Shown piece after piece: positions 7,832-16,417 of a stretch of 64,000 nt of DNA. A model generated the notes under the pieces. It did no database searches. It was not told the DNA's origin and saw only the letters and a list, made by a program, of their open reading frames with translations. A program made the translations under genes and the position numbers. This DNA is from Paenarthrobacter aurescens (GTDB lineage Bacteria; Actinomycetota; Actinomycetes; Actinomycetales; Micrococcaceae): positions 124,001 to 188,000 of the forward strand of contig NZ_JAOEFX010000003.1 of assembly GCF_025421775.1 (NCBI RefSeq), in the 5' to 3' direction. The first letter of the stretch is position 1, and the number at the start of each line of letters is the position of its first letter.

Positions 7832-8437
7832 ATGGATAACAATCTTTCACGCCGCGGCGTGCTGACCGCCGGGGGCGTCCTCCTGGCAGGCCTGACCATG
7901 GGCCTGTCCGCGTGCGCCCAGGAAGACTCCCTGGCCAAGCAGGCCAAGGCAGGCGACAACAAGAACTACGTTGCCGGCGATGGTTCGGTGACGGAGTTCG
8001 CCAAAGCCGATCGTGCAGCCCCCGTTGCCCTCAAAGGCACTCTGTTCAACGGCGAAACGGTCAAGCCGGAGGACCTCAAGGGCAAAGTCACCGTCCTGAA
8101 CTTCTGGTTCGCTGCCTGTGCTCCCTGCCGCATCGAAGCCCCCCAGCTCGAGGCCCTGCACCAGGACTTCAAGGATCAGGGTGTCCAGTTCTTCGGGGTC
8201 AACCTGCGCGACGAGAAGGCCACCGCTGACGCCTTCGACAAGACCTTCAACATCACCTACCCGAGCTTCAACGACAAAGACGGTGCCGTGCTCCTGTCCG
8301 TGTCCGGCATCGTGCCGCCGGGTGCGGTGCCCACAACGTTGGTCCTGGACAAGGATGGCAAGGTTGCTTCCCGCGTGCTCGGTGAGATCGAGAAGAGCAC
8401 CCTGAAAGCCCTCATCACCTCAGCAGTGGCCGAGTAG
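7832..8437 (+). CDS. resA: ResA/TlpA-type thiol-disulfide oxidoreductase lipoprotein
   Basis: A 201-residue membrane-anchored thioredoxin-like protein. The N-terminus has a twin-arginine SRRGVL followed by a hydrophobic core and lipobox LSAC (lipidated C28), suggesting Tat export and lipid anchoring on the outer face. The active site is WFAACAPCR (C96, C99), and the cis-Pro region GAVPTTLVLDKDG is intact. It reduces the apocytochrome c heme-binding cysteines using electrons delivered by CcdA. Start is ATG 7832, 4 nt after the preceding stop; CcdA follows after another 4 nt. A longer start at 7757 would add a non-homologous extension. Confidence 0.93.
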   Translation: MDNNLSRRGVLTAGGVLLAGLTMGLSACAQEDSLAKQAKAGDNKNYVAGDGSVTEFAKADRAAPVALKGTLFNGETVKPEDLKGKVTVLNFWFAACAPCRIEAPQLEALHQDFKDQGVQFFGVNLRDEKATADAFDKTFNITYPSFNDKDGAVLLSVSGIVPPGAVPTTLVLDKDGKVASRVLGEIEKSTLKALITSAVAE

Positions 8438-8441
8438 CACC

Positions 8442-9197
8442 ATGAACAGTCCCTTCGCCGAGACGATCCTCAACGGATCGCTGTTGCTGGCTGTACCAGT
8501 GGCATTACTGGCCGGGCTGGTCTCGTTCCTTTCGCCGTGCGTGCTGCCGCTCGTGCCCGGTTACCTTGGCTACGTCACAGGACTGACCGGCGTCGACCTC
8601 CAAAAGCAGCGGCGGGGCCGCATGCTGGCCGGCATCGGGCTGTTTGTCCTGGGGTTCTCGGTGATTTTCGTCCTCCTTGGTGGAGCGTTCGGCCAACTGG
8701 GAACGTTACTGACGGGTCCACAGAACGCTTGGATCACGCAAGTGCTCGGCATCCTGGTGATCATCATGGGCGTGGTGTTCATGGGCGGTTTCGGCTGGCT
8801 GCAGCGCGATGCGAAAATTCATGCCAAGCCGCCTGCCGGCCTCTGGGGTGCGCCGCTCCTCGGACTGACGTTTGGCCTTGGCTGGGCACCTTGCATTGGA
8901 CCGACATACTCCGCGGTACAGTTGCTGAGCTTGTCCGGCGGTTCCTCGGCCGCCAAGGGAGCGCTCCTGGCGTTCGTCTATAGCCTCGGCCTGGGTATTC
9001 CGTTCCTCCTGATCGCCCTGGCCGTCCGCCGGGGCATGGGCGTCATGTCCTTCTTCCGCAAGCATCGGCTGGCCATCCAGCGGATCGGCGGAGGCATCCT
9101 GATTTTGCTCGGCATCCTGATGGCCACCGGTGTGTGGGGAACCTGGGTGACCGAGTTGCAGTACTGGTTCCAAAACGACGTGAAGTTGCCAATCTGA
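8442..9197 (+). CDS. ccdA: cytochrome c biogenesis protein CcdA
   Basis: A 251-residue integral membrane protein with six hydrophobic segments, the DsbD transmembrane family. It carries the paired redox cysteines C33 (SPCVLPLVPGYLGY) and C151 (GWAPCIGPTYSA) that shuttle reducing equivalents from cytosolic thioredoxin to ResA outside the membrane. The gene sits between resA and resB; its TGA overlaps the resB ATG by one base, so the products are probably made in concert. Confidence 0.95.
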   Translation: MNSPFAETILNGSLLLAVPVALLAGLVSFLSPCVLPLVPGYLGYVTGLTGVDLQKQRRGRMLAGIGLFVLGFSVIFVLLGGAFGQLGTLLTGPQNAWITQVLGILVIIMGVVFMGGFGWLQRDAKIHAKPPAGLWGAPLLGLTFGLGWAPCIGPTYSAVQLLSLSGGSSAAKGALLAFVYSLGLGIPFLLIALAVRRGMGVMSFFRKHRLAIQRIGGGILILLGILMATGVWGTWVTELQYWFQNDVKLPI

Positions 9198-10897
9198 TGA
9201 GCGAATCCGTGAAAGCCAAGAAGAAGTCACCAGCCGCTGAAAGTGCAGCGGAAGGAAAACTCGAGCAGGCCAAGTCCGAGGCCGCGCTTCCCGCGCTCGG
9301 GTTCAAAGGCATGCTCCGGTGGGCCTGGACCCAGCTGACCAGCATGCGCACGGCGCTGTTCCTGCTGCTCCTGCTCGCCGTTGGTGCGGTACCGGGTTCC
9401 CTGTTCCCGCAGCGGCCCGCGAATCCTTCGGTGGTCACGCAGTACATCAAGGACAACCCGTCCTACGGCGAGCTCCTCGACGCGTTGCAGCTTTACGACG
9501 TCTACTCGTCGGCCTGGTTCTCGGCCATCTACATCCTGCTCTTTATCTCCCTGATCGGCTGCGTCACGCCGCGCGCCATCGCCCATTACAAGGCCATGAA
9601 GTCGCAGCCGCCGCGCACCCCCAAGCGCCTTTCGCGCCTGCCGGAGTACGGCACGCTGGAGCTGCCCGCCGACGCCGGGATCCCGGCGTCGAAAGCCATC
9701 AACGATGCCGCCGGACTGCTCAAGAAGCGCGGTTACCGCGTTGAGGTCAGGGACGTCGACGGCGCCCTGCCCTCCTTGGGTGCCGAGCGCGGCTTCCTGA
9801 AGGAAGTCGGAAACCTGGTATTCCACACTTCGTTGATCGGCGTGCTGGTGTCCGTGGCCATTGGCGGCCTGTACGGGTACAGCGGCCAGCGGATCCTGGT
9901 GGAGGGCGACACGTTCGTCAACACCCTGGTTGGCTATGACCAATTCACGCCGGGCACCAACTTCCAGAGCAGCTCGCTGCAGCCGTACTCCGTCCAACTG
10001 GACAAGTTCGAAGCCAAGTTCGATCGCGAATCGCCGGGCAAGGCCGGCCAGCCGATCGACTACACGGCAGAGGTCACCACCAAGGAAACCCCGGACTCGC
10101 CGGCCAAGAAGGAAACCCTCAAGGTCAACGACCCCGTGTCGCTCGGCGGCACCAGCCTCTACTTGACCGGCAACGGCTACGCCCCCATGGTGACGGTCCG
10201 TGATGGCGAAGGCAACGTTTCTTTCCAAGGGCCAGTCACGGCCAAGGTTCAAGGCGACAACTATTACTCTTCGGTGGTCATCAAGGTCCCGGATGCCAAA
10301 CCCGAACAGCTGGGTTTTGTTGGCTTCTTCCTTCCGACTGCGTTTGTCAGCGAGGATGGAATTTCCTTCAGTGGTGCTCCGGAACTCATCAACCCCCAGC
10401 TGAGCCTGAACTCGTTCTACGGTGACCTTGGCCTGGATAAGGGCGTGCCGCAGAACGTGTTTGAACTGGACGTCAAGGACCTTAAACAGCTCAACGGCCG
10501 TGACCTCGCCGCAGGCGGCATCACCTTGTCTCCTGGCGCAACCGTCGACTTGCCCGAGGGCAAGGGCAGCATCACGTTCGACGGCGTCAAGAAGTACATC
10601 GGCGTGGACATCCACCACAACCCCGGCCAGTTGTACGCACTGATCTTCGGTTTCCTGGCTGTCGCCGGTCTGGTGATGTCCCTCTACATCAACCGTCGCC
10701 GTGTCTGGGTCCGCACCGGAACCCATGCGGACGGCCGGACCATGGTGGAATACGGTCTGCTGGCACGCGGTGAAGATCACCGCCTGGCTGGCGAAGCCGC
10801 AGCCCTCCGCGAGATTTTTGCCCGGGAATGGAACCTCCCGGATACGGACCCCGCGACAACAACAGCAGTCTCTTCCTCAACCTCGAAGGACCAGTAA
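9197..10897 (+). CDS. resB: cytochrome c biogenesis protein ResB (Ccs1)
   Basis: A 566-residue membrane protein, half of the system II heme lyase. Residues 1-40 are a charged cytosolic leader; three membrane helices follow (about 55-80, 110-135, 205-230), then a large extracytoplasmic domain (about 230-480) and a final helix (LYALIFGFLAVAGLVMSLYI, about 475-495). The start ATG 9197 overlaps the ccdA stop, and the TAA overlaps the ccsB ATG by one base (TAATG). ResB and CcsB together deliver heme across the membrane and attach it to apocytochromes c. Confidence 0.94.
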   Translation: MSESVKAKKKSPAAESAAEGKLEQAKSEAALPALGFKGMLRWAWTQLTSMRTALFLLLLLAVGAVPGSLFPQRPANPSVVTQYIKDNPSYGELLDALQLYDVYSSAWFSAIYILLFISLIGCVTPRAIAHYKAMKSQPPRTPKRLSRLPEYGTLELPADAGIPASKAINDAAGLLKKRGYRVEVRDVDGALPSLGAERGFLKEVGNLVFHTSLIGVLVSVAIGGLYGYSGQRILVEGDTFVNTLVGYDQFTPGTNFQSSSLQPYSVQLDKFEAKFDRESPGKAGQPIDYTAEVTTKETPDSPAKKETLKVNDPVSLGGTSLYLTGNGYAPMVTVRDGEGNVSFQGPVTAKVQGDNYYSSVVIKVPDAKPEQLGFVGFFLPTAFVSEDGISFSGAPELINPQLSLNSFYGDLGLDKGVPQNVFELDVKDLKQLNGRDLAAGGITLSPGATVDLPEGKGSITFDGVKKYIGVDIHHNPGQLYALIFGFLAVAGLVMSLYINRRRVWVRTGTHADGRTMVEYGLLARGEDHRLAGEAAALREIFAREWNLPDTDPATTTAVSSSTSKDQ

Positions 10898-11964
10898 TGC
10901 CCGTCATCAACGAAACCCTGGGCCAGTACAGCGAGCTGTTCATGCTGTTGGCCGCCGGAACGTACACCGTGGCGTTCATCGCCTTCGCCTGGGACCTCGC
11001 CAAGAGCAGCAAGACGCTCCGTGCAGTGGACCTGAAGGCCGCGGCCAGCACCACTGGCGAGAGAGTGGCGGTTGCCGCGGGACGCGTCGGCGGTGGTTTG
11101 GGAGGCCCCGACGCCGGTGGGCCGGTTGGCCGTGCTGAGCGCCCGACGTCGGGCCTCACCGTTGAGGGCGGCACGGCCGCCGGTGACATGAAGTATGCCG
11201 GTGAGCGCCGCGCGCCTGCCCGCGTGGCAGTAGCGCTGACGGTGTTGGGCGTCCTCATCCACGGCGCAGGCGTGGTAACCCGTGCCTTCGGTGCCGGTCG
11301 CGTGCCGTGGGGCAACATGTACGAGTTCCTCACCACCGGTGCCTTCGTGGCGGTTGCTGTTTTCCTGATCGTCCTCATCCGCCGCGACCTTCGGTTCCTG
11401 GGCACGTTCGTGATCGGCCTGGCCATCATCATGCTGGTGGCTGCCTCGGCTGCCTTCTGGACCCCGGTGGGCCACCTGGTGCCGGCACTCCAGAGCTACT
11501 GGCTGATCATCCACGTTTCCATCGCAGTGCTCTCTTCGGCGCTGTTCACGCTGACTTTCGCCATGTCCGCGTTGCAGCTGGTTCAGTCGCACCGGCAGAA
11601 GAATCTTGCCGCCGGCCGCGCGGACAAGCTCGGCTTCATGCGCCTGGTTCCGAATGCACTGAGCCTGGAAAACCTGTCCTACCGCATCAACGCCATTGCC
11701 TTCATCGGCTGGACGTTCACTCTCATGTTCGGCGCCATTTGGGCCGAAAAGGCGTGGGGCCGTTTCTGGGGCTGGGACCCCAAGGAAGTCTGGACCTTCG
11801 TGATCTGGGTGGTCTACGCGGGGTACCTGCACGCGCGGGCAACACGAGGCTGGACCGGAACCCGTGCGGCATGGTTGTCGATCGTCGGGTATGCCTGCGT
11901 CATCATTAACTTCACGCTGGTGAACACGGTCTTCAACGGCCTGCATTCCTACTCCGGGCTCTAG
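10897..11964 (+). CDS. ccsB: cytochrome c biogenesis protein CcsB/CcsA
   Basis: A 355-residue heme-handling membrane protein. The defining WWD motif WGRFWGWDPKEVW is at about residues 287-299, flanked by membrane helices with histidines (PVGHLVP, IIHVS, GYLHAR) that fit heme ligands. Compared with short homologues it has a Gly/Ala-rich insert at about residues 40-100 before the core. It is the last gene of the histidine-phosphatase-resA-ccdA-resB-ccsB run. Only a weak GC hairpin (CCCC/GGGG near 11973-11990) follows the stop. Confidence 0.94.
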   Translation: MPVINETLGQYSELFMLLAAGTYTVAFIAFAWDLAKSSKTLRAVDLKAAASTTGERVAVAAGRVGGGLGGPDAGGPVGRAERPTSGLTVEGGTAAGDMKYAGERRAPARVAVALTVLGVLIHGAGVVTRAFGAGRVPWGNMYEFLTTGAFVAVAVFLIVLIRRDLRFLGTFVIGLAIIMLVAASAAFWTPVGHLVPALQSYWLIIHVSIAVLSSALFTLTFAMSALQLVQSHRQKNLAAGRADKLGFMRLVPNALSLENLSYRINAIAFIGWTFTLMFGAIWAEKAWGRFWGWDPKEVWTFVIWVVYAGYLHARATRGWTGTRAAWLSIVGYACVIINFTLVNTVFNGLHSYSGL

Positions 11965-12024
11965 ACGCGGTACCCCCGTCTGAGCAGGGGCTTTACGGGT
12001 CCAGGCGGAGAATGCTCCTGGAAA

Positions 12025-12063
12025 ATGACAATTCGGTGTATCAACCATGACAATTTGGTGTAG
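12025..12063. promoter_or_regulatory. direct-repeat operator upstream of the Hsp70-like gene
   Basis: Two near-identical 17-mers, ATGACAATTCGGTGTAT (12025-12041) and ATGACAATTTGGTGTAG (12047-12063), 22 nt apart, about two helical turns. They lie just upstream of a candidate promoter TTTACC (12075-12080), 16 nt, TAACTT (12097-12102), the position expected for an activator site. Confidence 0.55.
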
Positions 12064-12162
12064 CTCCTAAGCCTTTTACCCTTCCGGGGCAGGTGCTAAC
12101 TTGTTCAGAACCCGCTTGTGATGCAGCCCGCTAGCGACGCGCCGTGTTCTTTTGAGGTAACT

Positions 12163-14169
12163 ATGAGCTATGTTCTCGCCATTGACGTCGGGACGAGTTT
12201 TACCGCCGCAGCCCTTGCCAGACCCCACCAAGGCCCCAATCCAGCTCCTGAAATCCTGCCGCTGGGATTGCACGGCAGCGCTGTGCCCTCCGTGCTGTAC
12301 TACGCCGACGACGGCCGGGTCCTGGTAGGCGAAGCCGCCGAACGCCGCGGATTGGACGATCCCCAGCGCATGGTGCGGGAGTTCAAACGCCGCATCGGTG
12401 ACTCCGTGCCCATCGCAGTCGGGGCGACCTGGCTGGCTCCAGAGGACGTCTACGCCACCATGGCACGCTGGGTGGTGGAGAGGGCCGAAGAGCGCGAGGG
12501 AAGTTCGCCGTCGTCGATCATCATGACGCACCCGGCTGCATGGGGACAGCACCGAACCTCGCTGGTCCTTGCAGCGCTCACCGTGGCGGGTTTGCACGAC
12601 CTCACCCTGATCACCGAGCCGGAAGCGGCAGCCCTCCACTACGCCTCCCAAACGCGTGTGGAGGACGGCAGCACCATCGCGGTGTACGACCTCGGCGGGG
12701 GTACGTTCGACACCGCCATCCTCCGCAAAGCCGGAGCCGGAAACTTTGAACTACTGGGCCGTCCCGACGGCATTGAAACCCTTGGCGGCGCCGATTTCGA
12801 CGCCGCCGTCCTGCGTCACGTGATGGACCATATCTGCGCTTCAGCGGACTTCGATCCGACGGCACCGGACACCCTGGCAGCCCTTTCCCGGCTGCGTCGC
12901 GAATGCCGGGAGGCCAAGGAAGCACTCTCCATGGACAGCGAATCCAGCGTGGCCGTGTCATTGCCTGGCACGCAGCAGTCCGTGCGGCTGGTCCGGGCCG
13001 AATTTGAATCGATGATCGAAGCACCCATCCGGGACACCGTGGAAGCCCTTGAACGCAGCCTTCGGAGCATCAACGTTGACGCCCAGGATTTGAGTGCCGT
13101 GCTGCTCATCGGAGGGTCCTCGCGCATTCCCCTCGTGGCAGAGATGATCTCGGTGGAACTGGGCCGGCCAATCGCCGTGGACGCCGATCCCAAGTCTTCC
13201 ATCTGCCTCGGTGCTGCCCTCGCCGGGTTGCGCTCCAGCGGGGCGGGTACCGCGGACGCTGTCGAATCGGAAGCCATGGAGGTAGGCACGGAGTCGGCTG
13301 GTGCAGTGCGGGAGCGGCCTCACGTCGCACGGCCTGCGCTGGCCCTCACCCCGCTGAACGCCGCGTCCGCCAAACCGGGCAAGCACACCCCCCGGCCCCG
13401 TGTACGGATGGCAGCCGCCGCTGCGGTAGCCGCCACCGTATTGACCATTGCTACTGCAACGGCGGCACAGAGTCCGGATGGCACCGGACTGCTGGCCTCG
13501 ATGTTCGGCAACCAAGCGGCTGATGTCATGCGCGACGGCGGTGCGCAAGGCGCGGGGGCCCAAGCCGCCAAATCCCAGGGGAGTGGCGCTGGTGGCGGCG
13601 CCGCCAGCGACGACCCGGCAACGGGACTTGAGGCCAGCGTTGGGGCCGGGGTCACGAGGGCCGGGACAGGAACCGGAAGGAGCCCGGCACGTCCAGGAAC
13701 TGCCAACGCGGGGAAGGGCAGCACAACCACGGGATCGGGAGCGGCCGCTGGGGCGGTCGCAGGGCCATCCGGCGGCACCACTCCGGGTTCTGGCGGGACC
13801 GGCAGCACGGGCACTCCTGCTGCGCCCGGGACCCCCACGACTCCGGGCACTCCCACCACTACGCAGCCCACTCCAACCCCTGACCCGACAGGGGGTGCTG
13901 CCAGTGGACCGACGACTCCTCCACCCACAACACCGCCGGTAACCGAACCAACCACACCGCCAAGCACTCCGTCGGATCCAGTCACTCCACCGCCGTCGCC
14001 CGAGCCAACGGTGCCGCAGCCCGAGCCCACGGTCACGCAGGATCCTCCGCCTTCGCCGGAACCAACCGTGCCCCAAGAGCCCACACCGCCGCCAGCTACC
14101 CTCGACCCCACGCCCCTGCCCACGGAAACCAGTCCGGTCCCGGATCCAGCGCTGCTTTCGGCGGTTTAG
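12163..14169 (+). CDS. membrane-anchored Hsp70-family ATPase with Pro/Thr/Gly-rich external tail
   Basis: A 668-residue protein. Residues 1-370 form the actin-like ATPase fold of Hsp70: phosphate loop 1 AIDVGTSFTAA, phosphate loop 2 VYDLGGGTFDTAIL (about 175-190) and the adenosine motif LLIGGSSRIPLV (about 315). The DnaK substrate-binding domain is absent. Instead one membrane helix (about 414-435, VRMAAAAAVAATVL) leads to a ~230-residue tail rich in Gly, Ala, Thr and Pro, ending in PEPTVPQ-type repeats, probably outside the cell. Start ATG 12163 follows GAGGTAAC. It stands three bases before the LuxR gene and heads the iniBAC-like cluster, so it may link an ATP-driven cytosolic event to the envelope. 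Role unproven. Confidence 0.8.
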   Translation: MSYVLAIDVGTSFTAAALARPHQGPNPAPEILPLGLHGSAVPSVLYYADDGRVLVGEAAERRGLDDPQRMVREFKRRIGDSVPIAVGATWLAPEDVYATMARWVVERAEEREGSSPSSIIMTHPAAWGQHRTSLVLAALTVAGLHDLTLITEPEAAALHYASQTRVEDGSTIAVYDLGGGTFDTAILRKAGAGNFELLGRPDGIETLGGADFDAAVLRHVMDHICASADFDPTAPDTLAALSRLRRECREAKEALSMDSESSVAVSLPGTQQSVRLVRAEFESMIEAPIRDTVEALERSLRSINVDAQDLSAVLLIGGSSRIPLVAEMISVELGRPIAVDADPKSSICLGAALAGLRSSGAGTADAVESEAMEVGTESAGAVRERPHVARPALALTPLNAASAKPGKHTPRPRVRMAAAAAVAATVLTIATATAAQSPDGTGLLASMFGNQAADVMRDGGAQGAGAQAAKSQGSGAGGGAASDDPATGLEASVGAGVTRAGTGTGRSPARPGTANAGKGSTTTGSGAAAGAVAGPSGGTTPGSGGTGSTGTPAAPGTPTTPGTPTTTQPTPTPDPTGGAASGPTTPPPTTPPVTEPTTPPSTPSDPVTPPPSPEPTVPQPEPTVTQDPPPSPEPTVPQEPTPPPATLDPTPLPTETSPVPDPALLSAV

Positions 14170-14172
14170 CCC

Positions 14173-16242
14173 ATGACGGGACCTGACCATATGCCCGGGC
14201 ACTTTCGTCCCGGGGCGGACGATCACTCCCTGACGGAACCTGCCGTCATTCACGAGGCAGGTTCACCCGGCCTTCCGGATCTGACGGGCGGTTCCGCCGC
14301 CGTCCGTGAGCTGCTGCTTGCCCTTTCCATCGGGTTCACACTTCCTTCGCCCCTGCCGCGAGGACTTGAAGGCCGTGACGGGCTGGACGCGATCATCGCC
14401 GCAGCCAAGGACACAGGTCTGTTGTTGCCGGACGGGACTGTAGTGGGGACCGCCCAATATGCCCTGTTGAAGGGCACTCCGACCGGCCGCATCCGGGCGC
14501 TTCAAAGGGAACTGGTGGACAAGGTCCTGGAAGAGGGGCGCCCCCTGGGAGATCTGGCCCGCGAACTTGCCAGGAGTGGCCTGCAGGATTCCCGCGTTGC
14601 CATGGAACTCGAGGAGGCAGCAAACAAGGTCCTGGATACGGATCCGCGGCTGGCCGTAGATCTCTACTCCGAAGCACTCCTGGCCGGAAACGGTGAACTC
14701 GACAATGCAGCCAGGAGGGCCCAGGCTGCCGCGGCAATTGGAGACATGGACGCGGCCGGCAGGCTGGTGGACCGACTCCTCGCCTTGCCCGAACCGCCGG
14801 ACCTTCGCCTGGGAGTGGATGTGGCGGCCGCGGTGTGGGCACAGCGGGGCATGCTCGCCCGCAGCGCCGACACGTACGGATGGCTGGGGCCGGACAGGAT
14901 GGCGGGGTCGGCACCACTGGCGGCCGTGGCCATGATTGGCTCGGGCAACGCGGTGGCAGCGGAAGAACTCCTGGCAGCCAGCCCGCCCACAGGCTCGCCA
15001 ACCCTGCTGGCCGTGGCCTTATCGCTCACCCAGGAAGGACTGCGGCAGACCCTCGGACCCGCACCTCAACTGGCGCTGCCGGAGCTCATCAGGGCATCTG
15101 ACATGATGAACGCCTCCGGGGCCTCGATTCCCTTGCCTGAGACCCCTGGTGCCTTGGCCGCGCTGTGTGCCATCCACAGCGGGGAACCCGCAGTAGCAGA
15201 CCACGTGCTCAAAGCTGCGCTGGCGGCAGGACAGGGTGGCGACGCTGCCCGGCCCAGGCTCTTCCTCCTGCAAGCATGGTCCTCGATGCAGCAGGACAAC
15301 GCCGATGAAGCACGTTTGTCCATCAATGAGGCCGTCAAGGCGAACCACTGGCCCCTGGCACCGCGGGATGAACTCCTGTTGGCGGCACTGGACGTCGGGT
15401 TGGCCCGGCGTGGCAGCGATGTGCACGAACTGGTTTTGGCGTGGGACCGGGCGCGGGAGGCCATGATGCACGTCTCGGTGGACCTCTACAGCCTTTTGCC
15501 GTGGGGCGAATTGATGATCGCCGCCGCGCGGCTGCGGGAGACACGTCGGGTGTCGCACTACTTGGACGCTGCCTGGGAGCTGCTGGGAAGGCTGCGAAAC
15601 CCGCCTCTCTGGTCCGTACCCCTGCACTGGGCCGCGGTGCAGGCAGCTTTGCTGAGTGAAAGCCCCACGGAGCTTGCCCCGCACGCGGCTGCGCTGGTGC
15701 GCGCCTCTGAACATAGCCATCTGGCTTCCGTCCTCGCCGCTGGCGGTAAGGCCTGGGTCTCCGTGCTGGCAAGCCGGTTTGAAGCGTCCGACGTCGAAAC
15801 AGCGGCCCGTGGGTTGGCCGCCGTCGGGATGCCCTGGGAAGGGGCGCGCCTGGCGGGCCACGCCGCCGCGCACGCGGAGGAGCGACGGGACATGGTGAGG
15901 TTGCTGGCCTGCGCGCGGGACATCCACCCCCAAAGCCCCTCGCCGGGCGGGGGTTCGGAGCGGGCAGAAGATTCACACAATGACGTACCGGCCCATGTTG
16001 TTGCGGAGGGCGGCATGACCGGTGCCGCAGACCCGTCAGGGCTAAGCGCCAGGGAGCGCGAGGTAGGCCGGCTGCTCCTGGAGGGTAAGACCTACCGCGA
16101 GATCGGCGAGGCGATCTACATTTCGCCACGCACCGCGGAACACCATGTAGCACGGATGCGGCGGCGCTTAGGGGCCGAAAGCCGCTCGGAACTCCTGGTC
16201 CGCCTGCGCCTCGCGTTGGGGGAGGGGTACCCACCTCCCTGA
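14173..16242 (+). CDS. large LuxR-family transcriptional regulator
   Basis: A 689-residue protein ending in a clear LuxR/NarL helix-turn-helix (about residues 622-680: LSAREREVGRLLLEGKTYRE, then IYISPRTAEHHVARMRRRLG). The long N-terminal part is Ala/Leu-rich helical, TPR-like in texture, with no Walker A motif, unlike MalT-type LAL regulators. In Mycobacterium tuberculosis the iniBAC operon is controlled by a LuxR-type protein, IniR; this gene lies directly upstream of an iniB-like gene and is a good candidate for its regulator. It begins three bases after the Hsp70-like stop, so the two are likely co-transcribed. Confidence 0.82.
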   Translation: MTGPDHMPGHFRPGADDHSLTEPAVIHEAGSPGLPDLTGGSAAVRELLLALSIGFTLPSPLPRGLEGRDGLDAIIAAAKDTGLLLPDGTVVGTAQYALLKGTPTGRIRALQRELVDKVLEEGRPLGDLARELARSGLQDSRVAMELEEAANKVLDTDPRLAVDLYSEALLAGNGELDNAARRAQAAAAIGDMDAAGRLVDRLLALPEPPDLRLGVDVAAAVWAQRGMLARSADTYGWLGPDRMAGSAPLAAVAMIGSGNAVAAEELLAASPPTGSPTLLAVALSLTQEGLRQTLGPAPQLALPELIRASDMMNASGASIPLPETPGALAALCAIHSGEPAVADHVLKAALAAGQGGDAARPRLFLLQAWSSMQQDNADEARLSINEAVKANHWPLAPRDELLLAALDVGLARRGSDVHELVLAWDRAREAMMHVSVDLYSLLPWGELMIAAARLRETRRVSHYLDAAWELLGRLRNPPLWSVPLHWAAVQAALLSESPTELAPHAAALVRASEHSHLASVLAAGGKAWVSVLASRFEASDVETAARGLAAVGMPWEGARLAGHAAAHAEERRDMVRLLACARDIHPQSPSPGGGSERAEDSHNDVPAHVVAEGGMTGAADPSGLSAREREVGRLLLEGKTYREIGEAIYISPRTAEHHVARMRRRLGAESRSELLVRLRLALGEGYPPP

Positions 16243-16259
16243 GCGGGGACCCCCACCAC

Positions 16260-16318
16260 CCCCTAACCAAGAACCGGGTCATCCCCTAACGCCGGGGCAC
16301 GCGGTAGGGGGACCACCC
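16260..16318. promoter_or_regulatory. repeated CCCCTAAC sites upstream of the iniB-like gene
   Basis: CCCCTAAC occurs at 16260-16267 and 16283-16290 (23 nt apart), and a related inverted block GGTAGGGGGACC follows at about 16303-16314. They sit between the LuxR stop and the iniB-like start and are candidate binding sites for the LuxR protein. A GCCCGGC/GCCGGGC hairpin (16360-16366, 16373-16379) lies closer to the start codon. Confidence 0.45.
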
Positions 16319-16417
16319 CCGATGCCCGGTCCATGGGCACGGCAATACGTTGAATGGGAGCCCGGCAAAGGCGCCGGGCCAATTACCACCCACCACAGAA
16401 TTTGAGGGAGCACTCCA

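Noticed and set aside
9227..10780. Long open frame antisense to resB (517 codons)
   Set aside because: Shadow of a high-GC gene: resB has clear family similarity and operon overlaps, while the antisense product has no recognisable domain.
13320..14123. Gly/Val-rich frame antisense to the Hsp70-like tail
   Set aside because: Mirror image of the Pro/Thr-rich repeats; no RBS or promoter.
12163..14169. Annotation as the chaperone DnaK
   Set aside because: Only the ATPase half is present; the substrate-binding domain is replaced by a membrane helix and a Pro/Thr-rich tail, and no grpE or dnaJ is near.
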